From positions 9,909,211 to 9,973,210 of the forward strand of contig NC_061073.1 in assembly GCF_021917145.1 (NCBI RefSeq): a stretch of DNA of 64,000 nucleotides, written 5' to 3'. Positions 1 through 11,100 of this stretch are shown piece after piece. How positions within the stretch are numbered: the stretch's first letter is position 1; every line of letters begins with the position of its first letter. This DNA comes from Hypomesus transpacificus. Its lineage: Eukaryota > Chordata > Actinopteri > Osmeriformes > Osmeridae. The translations under genes and the position numbers were made by a program. The notes below the pieces were generated by a model, which was not told the origin of the DNA, searched no databases, and was given only the letters and a program-made list of their open reading frames with translations.

Positions 1-31
1 GCCCAAGGACACAACGTCATTTGACACAGCC
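1..31 (-). repeat. SINE fragment at the window edge
   Basis: The first 31 bases match an internal block of the two fuller SINE copies at 54846-55040 and 55158-55350 (shared wording 'gcccaaggacacaacgtcat'). The similarity stops where the tRNA-like head should begin, and the tail side is cut off by the window edge. Orientation is inferred from those copies. Confidence 0.55.
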
Positions 32-1373
32 TTCAAATAAATATTGCTCAAGGATACTTGGGCTCATGGCATGGTAGGTGTAGGGGATAGGAAACACAGG
101 GATTTGTTACGATACTGAACAACGCTGTAGGTTGTTGTTAAAATGTTCGATTTTCCTGCGGGCATTTGGACCAAACACATTGTACAGTGTAGCCTGTTGT
201 GCTACACTTGCAGCAACATTTACTGACCTGTTGCAGCCGGGCGTCCAGTAATAGCCCTGCTCCCGACCGCCCCCTCGCTGTGCCGCATGTGAAATCACTG
301 GTTTCCTTGGCCTGTGATACACTTGCTTCAACCCCCCCCCCCCCCCCCTCAACGTCACATATTCTCCCCGTGTGCGCAGCATTGCTTTGCACTGTGAGGT
401 CGCTGCAATTTTAGCTTTTCTATTTGGGTTGTCAGCAGGGGAGCAGCAAACGCAAGCACGGGGGGGGGGGGGGGAGGGGGGGGATCTTTCTCTGCATATG
501 TCTTGAAGATGGGTCACTGTCAGAGTGACTGCTGGTGCAACCTGGAGAGGCGTGACATTTCATACTGCAATGTTCGAGTCCCTGTGCTACTGAGAAGCCT
601 GACACTCTGAAATGACAGTTTTGTGGTCCTTTCAGACCTGGAGGCAAGTCTTAGACCCAGGAGAGAAGGGTTGATGCTTCCATAGCAGACAGGAGCTAAT
701 TGTGGATGACACCTCTGTTACTCTTCTCATTCTCGGCTGACCTTTTGAGCTGAAAGCAATTCTGTGTGAGGTATGTTGTGTTTTGCAACCTTGTTTTGTT
801 TAGCAGACAAATGCTACTCTTCAAACCTTCCAGTGGCTTGTTATGAAACAGGCTATATGTCCTGGCCTTATCTGCACTTAAGGCTGCATTAACTACCTCA
901 GGTGTCTTCTGCATAGGTACACAGGACCTGAGCTGTCATCTGCTGTTACTGTGCCGGGGCGGAGCGCTGCCCCCGCATTCACTGCCATGCTGACGTGGAC
1001 AGGACCTCTGGTCAGGACCACAGGGAGGACGTTTGATGAGCTGAGCAAGTCCGTCTTTTGGCAGTCAGTCCAAGCTTTCCGGGGTTTTGATTCTGACAAG
1101 AGATGACACTCCCGGCTCTACTTAAAAGCCTCGAAAGAAACGCATCTGTCCTTGTCTTCTCACCATCTCCTGATCATATTTTACAGGCGGAGTCGACGTG
1201 GACCCAGAGTTTTCTACACTGACTCCTCTGTCCTTCAAGAAACTTCTGGGAGCCGGGGGGCAATCTTCCTCAAGTAATTCATCAATCATCATCAGCATTT
1301 CAGAATACTGTTGATGTGTGTCTCAGAGGACATCACGGAAAGTACACAGACAGCCCACTGTGCGTGTCACTGT
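32..1373. other. Flanking DNA with no firm gene
   Basis: No recognisable exon except one weak candidate at about 1185-1314. There a pyrimidine-rich stretch and 'ttttacag' acceptor precede an open frame reading VDVDPEFSTLTPLSFKKLLG, then a Ser-rich tail and a stop. I do not recognise that peptide and see no upstream partner exon. Homopolymer C and G runs occur near 335 and 461. Confidence 0.3.
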
Positions 1374-4203
1374 GCACACAGGTGAGAGGTGAGAGTCACT
1401 GTGCACAGGTGAGAGCTGAGAGTCACTGTGCGCACAGGTGAGAGCTGAGAGTCACTGTGCACACAGGTCACAGCTGAGAGTCACTGTGCACACAGGTGAG
1501 AGCTGAGAGTCACTGTGCACACAGGTGAGAGGTGAGAGTCACTGTGCACACAGGTGAGAGTCACTGTGCACACAGGTGAGAGGTGAGAGTCACTGTGCAC
1601 ACAGGTGAGAGGTGAGAGTCACTGTGCACACAGGTGAGAGGTGAGAGTCACTGTGCACACAGGTGAGAGCTGAGAGTCACTGTGCACACAGGTGAGAGTC
1701 ACTGTGCACACAGGTGAGAGGTGAGAGTCACTGTGCACACAGGTGAGAGGTGAGAGTCACTGTGCACACAGGTGAGAGCTGAGAGTCACTGTGCACACAG
1801 GTGAGAGGTGAGAGTCACTGTGCACTCAGGTGAGAGCTGAGAGTCACTGTGCACACAGGTGAGAGCTGAGAGTCACTGTGCACACAGGTGAGAGCTGAGA
1901 GTCACTGTGCACAGGTGAGAGGTGAGAGTCACTGTGCACTCAGGTGAGAGTCACTGTGCACACAGGTGAGAGCTGAGAGTCACTGTGCACACAGGTGAGA
2001 GCTGAGAGTCACTGTGCACACAGGTGAGAGCTGAGAGTCACTGCGCACAGGTGAGAGCTGAGAGTCACTGTGCACAGGTGAGAGCTGAGAGTCACTGTGC
2101 GCACAGGTGAGAGCTGAGAGTCACTGTGCACACAGGTGAGAGCTGACAGTCACTGTGCACACAGGTGAGAGCTGAGAGTCACTGCGCACACAGGTGAGAG
2201 CTGAGAGTCACTGTGCACAGGTGAGAGCTGAGAGTCACTGCGCACACAGGTGAGAGCTGAGAGTCACTGCGCACAGGTGAGAGCTGAGAGTCACTGCGCA
2301 CACAGGTGAGAGCTGAGAGTCACTGTGCACACAGGTGAGAGCTGAGATTCACTGTGCACACAGGTGAGAGCTGATAGTCACTGTGCACACAGGTGAGAGG
2401 TGAGAGTCACTGTGCACACAGGTGAGAGCTGAGAGTCACTGCGCACAGGTGAGAGCTGATAGTCACTGCGCACAGGTGAGAGCTGAGAGTCACTGCGCAC
2501 ACAGGTGAGAGCTGAGAGTCACTGTGCACACAGGTGAGAGCTGAGAGTCACTGTGCACAGGTGAGAGCTGAGAGTCACTGTGCACACAGGTGAGAGGTGA
2601 GAGTCACTGTGCACACAGGTGAGAGGTGAGAGTCACTGTGCACACAGGTGAGAGGTGAGAGTCACTGTGCACACAGGTGAGAGCTGAGAGTCACTGTGCA
2701 CAGGTGAGAGGTGAGAGTCACTGTGCACTCAGGTGAGAGCTGAGAGTCACTGTGCACACAGGTGAGAGCTGAGAGTCACTGTGCACACAGGTGAGAGGTG
2801 AGAGTCACTGTGCACACAGGTGAGAGTCACTGTGCACACAGGTGAGAGGTGAGAGTCACTGTGCACACAGGTGAGAGGTGAGAGTCACTGTGCACACAGG
2901 TGAGAGGTGAGAGTCACTGTGCACACAGGTGAGAGCTGAGAGTCACTGTGCACACAGGTGAGAGTCACTGTGCACACAGGTGAGAGGTGAGAGTCACTGT
3001 GCACACAGGTGAGAGGTGAGAGTCACTGTGCACACAGGTGAGAGCTGAGAGTCACTGTGCACACAGGTGAGAGGTGAGAGTCACTGTGCACTCAGGTGAG
3101 AGCTGAGAGTCACTGTGCACACAGGTGAGAGCTGAGAGTCACTGTGCACACAGGTGAGAGCTGAGAGTCACTGTGCACAGGTGAGAGGTGAGAGTCACTG
3201 TGCACTCAGGTGAGAGTCACTGTGCACACAGGTGAGAGCTGAGAGTCACTGTGCACACAGGTGAGAGCTGAGAGTCACTGCGCACAGGTGAGAGCTGAGA
3301 GTCACTGTGCACAGGTGAGAGCTGAGAGTCACTGTGCGCACAGGTGAGAGCTGAGAGTCACTGTGCACACAGGTGAGAGCTGACAGTCACTGTGCACACA
3401 GGTGAGAGCTGAGAGTCACTGCGCACACAGGTGAGAGCTGAGAGTCACTGTGCACAGGTGAGAGCTGAGAGTCACTGCGCACACAGGTGAGAGCTGAGAG
3501 TCACTGCGCACAGGTGAGAGCTGAGAGTCACTGCGCACACAGGTGAGAGCTGAGAGTCACTGTGCACACAGGTGAGAGCTGAGATTCACTGTGCACACAG
3601 GTGAGAGCTGATAGTCACTGTGCACACAGGTGAGAGGTGAGAGTCACTGTGCACACAGGTGAGAGCTGAGAGTCACTGCGCACAGGTGAGAGCTGATAGT
3701 CACTGCGCACAGGTGAGAGCTGAGAGTCACTGCGCACACAGGTGAGAGCTGAGAGTCACTGTGCACACAGGTGAGAGCTGAGAGTCACTGTGCACAGGTG
3801 AGAGCTGAGAGTCACTGTGCACACAGGTGAGAGGTGAGAGTCACTGTGCACACAGGTGAGAGGTGAGAGTCACTGTGCACACAGGTGAGAGGTGAGAGTC
3901 ACTGTGCACACAGGTGAGAGCTGAGAGTCACTGTGCACAGGTGAGAGGTGAGAGTCACTGTGCACTCAGGTGAGAGCTGAGAGTCACTGTGCACACAGGT
4001 GAGAGCTGAGAGTCACTGTGCACACAGGTGAGAGCTGAGAGTCACTGTGCACACAGGTGAGAGGTGAGAGTCACTGTGCACACAGGTGAGAGGTGAGAGT
4101 CACTGTGCACACAGGTGAGAGGTGAGAGTCACTGTGCACACAGGTGAGAGGTGAGAGTCACTGTGCACACAGGTGAGAGGTGAGAGTCACTGTGCACAGG
4201 TGA
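1374..4203. repeat. 2.8 kb minisatellite, 29 bp unit with 27 and 19 bp variants
   Basis: About one hundred head-to-tail copies of a unit of the form gtgagagSt-gagagtcactg-tgcacacag (S = c or g). Some units lack one CA, giving 27 bp, and some lack the first half, giving 19 bp. There is higher-order structure: a variant block containing 'gctgagattcac' at 2341 recurs at 3578, so a segment of about 1.24 kb is duplicated within the array. Each unit boundary reads CAG/GTGAG, a consensus 5' splice site and also a CAGGTG E-box. The array lies downstream of the drd4 stop codon. Confidence 0.95.
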
Positions 4204-5173
4204 GAACGAACATCTAACCCCTCATCTGATCCAGGAAACATCCCCTATTATCTGGACTGGCACTACTGCAATTTCCTTAATGGAAATAGGAATAGCAGTA
4301 ATTGTACTGTGATTACACCGACCTGATGGGAAATAGATACTTGTTGTGTCTAATATGCTAATCCACTGCTGCCACAGCTTGATACTCACCTGGGAGAAGT
4401 GAGGATCAAGACATCAATTAAACTCCCAATAGCTGTCCCAGTGGATCTAGATGGTGTCTGAAATTGGTCCATTATTATTTATCCTCCCGTCGCTGTCGTT
4501 CAGGCGCGGCCCCCCTGTTGTCCTCACCTCTTTAATAAATCTGTGCTACTTGGCAACAAAAAGACCAGAAACAGGAACTTGTGCTTGGCCGAAGCCCTCA
4601 TGTCATGTGAGGTGGTGAGCCTGGGTCCTGTCCGCTGGTGTTTGTAATGTGAACATGCCTGTCTGGCTCGGAGACACAAGCCTTGCAGTGGGAGCTTGGG
4701 ATAAATAGTTCTTGTGTGTTCCTAAAGCATGTCTTGAACCACAGTGCTGTGAGCAGACACTTTAAAGCAGGCATCATTACTATGGAAACTGTTTATTCTG
4801 AAATCGTTTTTTCTTTTAACGCAACAATGTACAAAAAAGAATCTTCTAATCTCAGAACTAAATGCCCTGCCAGTATTTCTCAGCCTCTTTTGGAGTGAGA
4901 TGGAATTGAGTGATATTCCTCACCATAAAGCTGTTCCACATAAAACATGGAAACTGCCAGCTTGACAAACACACATTGCTGTCACAATGGAAAATCAATC
5001 ACAAGTAAATCAATAGAACAAAATAAACATTATTATACAAAATACATAAAAGTAGAGAGAGAGGAAACCCAAATGCAATGGCAAAAGTGCAGCATAACAT
5101 AATAATAAATGCACATATGTTGTAGCGTCCTTAAAATGGGGTTGTTGTGCTTGTTTGTATTGCAGGAAGGCTC
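4204..5173. other. 3' flank of drd4, no other gene seen
   Basis: AT-rich sequence immediately beyond the drd4 stop codon. It probably holds the drd4 3' UTR on the minus strand. The only AATAAA hexamer on that strand that I noticed is at about 4792-4797, so a 3' UTR of about 380 bases is possible. No other exon is evident. Confidence 0.35.
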
Positions 5174-8100
5174 CTAGCTTCTGTTACAGCAGCTGTGAAG
5201 GAACTTTTTGAAGAAGTTCCTGAACTCTGTGTTGAAGACGGTGTAGATGATGGGGTTGAGGGCACTGTTGACGTAGCCCAGCCAGGTGACGATGCTCATC
5301 AGGCTGGGGGGGATGGAGCAGGAGGAACACCTGGCTCTCAAGGTGTGCACCACAAAGAAGGGCGTCCAGCACAACAGGAACACACCTGCCGTTGGGAGGA
5401 ACAGGAAGGGACTTTAAAAAATTAACAACAACAATGTATAGGCAACCATTTAGTATTTAGTATGAAGGGGGAAATAACTGTTGAGTCCCTGGGGCAGCAG
5501 ACAGGTTTGGCCTCTCTGGAGGTTTATGATCCTCATCCACAAAAGGCTGTAGAGATTGGAGACCACCTTGAATATTTGGAATCTGAATGCATATCCTAAT
5601 CATGTTTGATAACCCTGTGATTGCTTATCAGGTCTCCATAATAACTACAGTTTTCAGTGGAGTGTTCCACGAGGAGAAACTAAAATGTGAACTTAATGCG
5701 TGCATCACCTACAGAGTCCTTCTCTCTACAAGTCAAACCAAACGAGGGTGTGATTGAAACAGTCCAGGGTGACCTTGGAGTCTGATTGAAACCATCTCAT
5801 CATCCAGTTCAATTCCATGTGCATTACAGAGCAAGATAACCCTCTAAACATGGTAAGGGATCTGTGAACAGAGACGGCCTGTTGTGTCATTTATGATTAA
5901 TGATGTGGACAGTGACAAACGCTTGGAGGTTGGCTCCAATCACTGTCTTAAACCGACAAATGCCTTTTCAAGTCAAATCATTGCCCATACAACAACTAGT
6001 TCCTCCCAGACTTATCTTCAGAAAGATGTATAGGGCATAGCAACATGTACGCTAGTCATTCATTAAGCTGATAGAACTGTGCCAGGTCTCATTAAGTATG
6101 TGGAGATGCATGCAGGTCTGACGAGTAGGTGTGTCAGGGTGGGTGAGACAGACTGAGTTACAGACTCACATCCACACTGGAAACACACCTGCTAGCAACC
6201 TGCCCCCACTTGGCTGAATAATTCAAAAATGCTGATGGGTTTTCTATTAATATCCTGGATGGAGGGATGAGAGCAGGATTAGACTGTCAGAGGGAGGTCT
6301 CAACTCCCTGGAAACATTCAGAGATCTTTCTGTTTCCTGGGGTCTTCCTGGGAGTCCCCAAGACTAATCTAAGGCAGGAGTCATCAATTCAACAAACCTC
6401 AAATCACATGCTCTAAATGGATTAGTGAGATCATGTGTCCCTTCCCAGCTTAGCAGATCGGTTGGGATACCAGAGAGGTGCTTTATCATTCTGACTGTCT
6501 GTCTGAATGTTGGTTAAGATCATCAGTCTTCAGATCTAATAGCGTGGGTGAGGGGAGGACGTGATGTGCCCCTTTGACGCAAACAGCCTTCACCCTCATC
6601 ATTCTGCAGGGTTGTACAGGGCACCATACAGCAGCACCAGCAGCACCAGCACCAGCAGCAGCAGCAGCAGCACCAGCAGCAGCAGCATAATAACTGTGAG
6701 AACAGGGGGCTGCAGCCAGTGGGGGGGCAGCAGTGTGTCATGGTGAGAGGAGGTCCTCTGAAAGACTGCCCTGGAGCTACTGTGAAGACCCACTTTTCAA
6801 AGCCCTTCAAACGCATCGACCGATTTCCTTTTACCACCCAAGATTTTTAAATTATATGTTTAAAACGATTTAATTTAGTTGGTTTAAGGATGTGGGCAAA
6901 TATGAAGACATATATAAATGGTTAAATTGATCTGTATCTAAAAGCCATATCTCAGTCTGTTTATGGGACATCGATCGATGGGAGAAAGTGTTGAAGCTAT
7001 CTTGTGGTTGAGTTGGCTGAACCAGCAGAGTTGAGGATGCTGTCTCCATCCATAAGAAGAGATAGGCTGCTTATCTACCAGACAATCTGTCCTCCCACAG
7101 CCTGTGGCTGTGCTTGGGAGGCACATCAATCACTCATGCCATCACACACACAAATGAATTTTCCATTTTGATTTTCCGATTTGTTTTTGCTTTCAAGCGA
7201 CTTTTATAGTAACTATGACCTACTACTACTCTGATGGCTGATTCAGACCTGGTTGTTGTTTACACTTGTAATATCTTTTAAAAATAGGTTGTGGTTCAAA
7301 ACAAATGGACTCATGTACATAAAGATCCTGTCAAATGAGTATATTGAATTCAGTTCTATGTCAAAGCTTTTTAAGTGAATTTGACCTTTGAAGCAGTGGT
7401 AATGAATGCCTGTCTTATGTTCAGTAGCCCTGGCCAGCTGCAGTGACCAACTACTGCTGGACTAATCCTGGTTTACCGCCTGGATCAGTCAGGCAAAAGG
7501 TTGGCAGGACCTGACTGGTTCAGAGAGCTTTTTCTACACAATAACTCAGTGTTGAACCGTCTATCCCTCCTCCAGATCATTGGGATGGTGGACAGAAAGC
7601 TCACCAAAGATGACAGGTTCTTTCCATCGGCCCGTTTCTTCTCCTTCCATCCCCCTCTCTTTATCTCTCTTGCTTGCCCTCTCCATCTCAGCTGTGTGTG
7701 TGTGTGTGTGGGAGTGTGTGTGTATTGTACTGTGAAAATGATTGAGGCCTGGGGCTTCCAGGGATCCGCTTCCACAAAGTCCTTCCACGCCCCCTTGTGC
7801 CCTTGTCTCTGACATCCAGACAAGGTGTGTGTGTGACTGTCAGGAGGTGAGTGTGTGTGTGACTGTCAGGAGGTGTGTGTGTGTGTGTGTGTGACTGTAG
7901 GCCCCCTGGGACAGACAGTAGGGCAGACTCTCTTTCTGAAGACAGTTGTTTTATGGACAAATAATAGACTTTTCCCATTTAGCACGAACAAAACTCCCAT
8001 TTCAGTTCTAAAACATGACAGAGTTAGATGCAGTGGTGATTTTAGACCCTTTTTAGGGGTGCTCAAGAACTCCTAAATTTCATCTCAGCACCCTTAAAAA

Positions 8101-11100
8101 TAGTAATAATAAAAAAAAATATATATTGTTTTTTATCATTTAATGCTGGATGAAGAAGAAGGACAAGGTTCATGAAGAAAGGGACATCCTTCGTTTTTTC
8201 ATTCATTCAATATTATGCATAATAATACAGATAAGATAATCCTTTATTTGTCCCGCAGTGGGGAAATTGCTGTATTAATTAATACAAATAATAAATGTAT
8301 TAATTGTTATCCAGTGAAATTAGGTATTTATTAGCAAGGGGGTTTAGCATTTATGCAAGGCACTGGATTCATGTCACATTCTCATTGGGGGCTGAGCACC
8401 CCTAATGATCTGATCCTAAGATCGCCCCTGATTAGATGCAAGTCCTGTCTCCCAAATATATACATCAGCATTCAAAACTGACATAGCCATAGCTATTGCT
8501 TTTTCCACAGAGCTTACTGCATGCCAGCTCTGCCATTATCAACTCTTTCAATGTGATTTTGAACGGTTGCCCCTTATCAATAATTCCTCAACATTTTAAC
8601 ATAAATAAACATAAATGTTTGAAGTGAGTTTGGTCAGTCCTGAAGAGCATGCACTCAAACAGGGCTGAACACCATGCAGCTAGTCACTCTCCTGTTACTG
8701 ACGAGAGGGAGGCCAGGGTTTTACAGCCAGTCAGGCAAACCCTTACATCATAATTGGATGTAGGATTATGGGCTAAATGATTAGCTGGCTGTATCATGTC
8801 TACCTATTAAACCTTTCCCTTTTCAGGCCTGGCTGTGTGGATTAAACAGTGGGGATGATGTTGATGGGACAGCTAGTATGAGAAGGTGTGTCTGTTACTG
8901 AGTTATGAGCAGGAATGTTCAAGGCTGTGTGATTAACTGGGGCTCGCATGCCAATTTGCAGTATGCACAAACGTGTCCTCCAAACACGGATTGATTGTTA
9001 TTAAAAGGCTTGTTTTCCACAGTTTCCACTGGAGAACCTCTGAAAACTGATTGAGGTCAGAGCAATACTATGTCGTTTGTTTGACCCTAAAGAAGATTAC
9101 ATTTTATATTTAAATCAAATGTTCCTATCAGCATCTGATTATGCTAGTCTTGACAGAGATCCTGGTTTAGGGACTACTATATTCACATTTGTCAGCTTGT
9201 GAGTGCGTCTTGCAAACTGACATGCATAACAAAACGTGAATTTGTATTCAGTCAGAGTAGATCATCTGATTCAATCTGTACCAAGCCAAATCCTTGCTGT
9301 GGGACTGATAACTGAAGAGTTCTGTCTTTAACCACTGATCAATTAACAGTAACTTATGATTACTTTGATTGTTTGGAATGCTCTGAATATGCTAAACAAT
9401 GTTTGAACTATACCCTGCTATATTAGTTCATGAGAACATGGAACGTCAGGGCCATTTCTAGGAGCCCTATCTAAAGCCCAAACAAAAGCTATCTAGCACC
9501 ATGAATGCAGCGTCTTCTGTCTGTGCTTGCGAAGGCTGTGTTGATGTCACCCAGACATTGCTTATGGGAGTAAAACCTCCCATATTGTGATAATATTTAA
9601 CAGCCCTTCTTTTCTGTATTCTTTGTTCAGTCTTCTGAGATACTCAACTTAAGTGTATCAGACACCTGCATCTTACATAATATAAATACTTAAATTTTGT
9701 CTTGAACTTGTACTTGCAATTAACTTCATTGACTTGGTACTTTCACAGCAATTGGGAACAAACAAATACATCTGCAACCAACCAAGACCCTGTAGCTTCT
9801 CATCTGCCCCCCATCTACTGAGAGGCAGCGTCAGGAGAGTGACTCACCCACTACGACAGGAAGCACCTTCATAGCCTTCCTCTCCCGCCCGTTGATCTTG
9901 GCTCTCTTCCTCTTCGGGGGTTCAGGGATGAACCTGTAGGAGGAGAAAGCCACCGTGGGCACCGGCCCGTCCTTGAGCCCCGGGGGGGTGAAGGAGCAGG
10001 GCCGCTCCGGGTCCTGGTCTGTGAGGTCCCGCTCGATGATGGGAGGCAGGGGCGGGGGCAGGGAGGCCAGCGGGGGCAGTGAGGCCGCAGCCTCCTGAAG
10101 CTTCCTGCAGGCCTGGAGGCTGCACCTCAGCTTGGCCTTACGCGCCTCCTCCCAGCGGCGCAGGCCCCGGAACATGCCGCAGTACAGCAGCAGCATGATG
10201 GGGCAGGGGATGAAGAAGGAGCACACGGAGGAGTACACCACATAGTCGTCGTCCTCCAGCTTGCACTCTCTGGGGTCCCTTCTGGGGACGTTGTTGATGC
10301 CGAACATGACGGGCGAAGCCACGGCGAGGGCCAGGATCCAGGTGCCACACAGCAGGAACATCTGTCTCTGGTCCACGTGTTTACGGTTGTAGTTCAGTGG
10401 GATGACCACCGCGATGAACCTGGCAGAGCAAACAGAGGCTTGACAAGACTGCACGCCTCACATGCTGTCGTCGGTACTGGAGAAGATGGTAAGCTTTCTA
10501 CACCTGCACCTCTACAAGCTGCAATACTGAATAGGAACAGGACTAGTTTTGCAGACAATTCATTTTAAAGCGACAATATAAATTTAAATTTACTTTGTGA
10601 CGTTGAAAAAAGAGGCCAGGAATGGTTGGTATCATAAGCATTTGTCTGTAATGCTAACTAGGGAATTTGCCCTAGTTGTCCTCAACTATAGAGGTTTTCT
10701 AAAGACACGATCATAATCCTGAGACACAACCGTGTCACCGTGTCAGCCTGGGCAACCCTTTGCAAAGAGAAAGATTAGCTAGACCACTAACTGCTTCACA
10801 AATACATAATACTTCATTCTTAGAAGCAGACCCTCTTCTGGGATTTGTGTTTGTCCTGCCTCGTTTGTCTTTTTAAAGACATGAGACGTCTTTTCAGTAC
10901 GGGAAAAGGAGATGTGAGGTCGATCTTAAGAAAGAGGACTGTATGTGTACTCAGGGCCTGCTGGAGAAGTGTACAGGGTCTGCTCCCTGGGCCTGCTGGA
11001 GAAGTGTACAGGGTCTGCTCCCAGGGCCTGCTGGAGAAGTGTTCAGGGTCTGCTCCCTGGGCCTACTGGAGAAGTGTTCAGGGTCTGCTCCCTGGGGTCG

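Noticed and set aside
1374..4203. Possible CRISPR array, because of regular repeats
   Set aside because: There are no unique spacers; units are contiguous, and the context is a vertebrate genome. It is a minisatellite.
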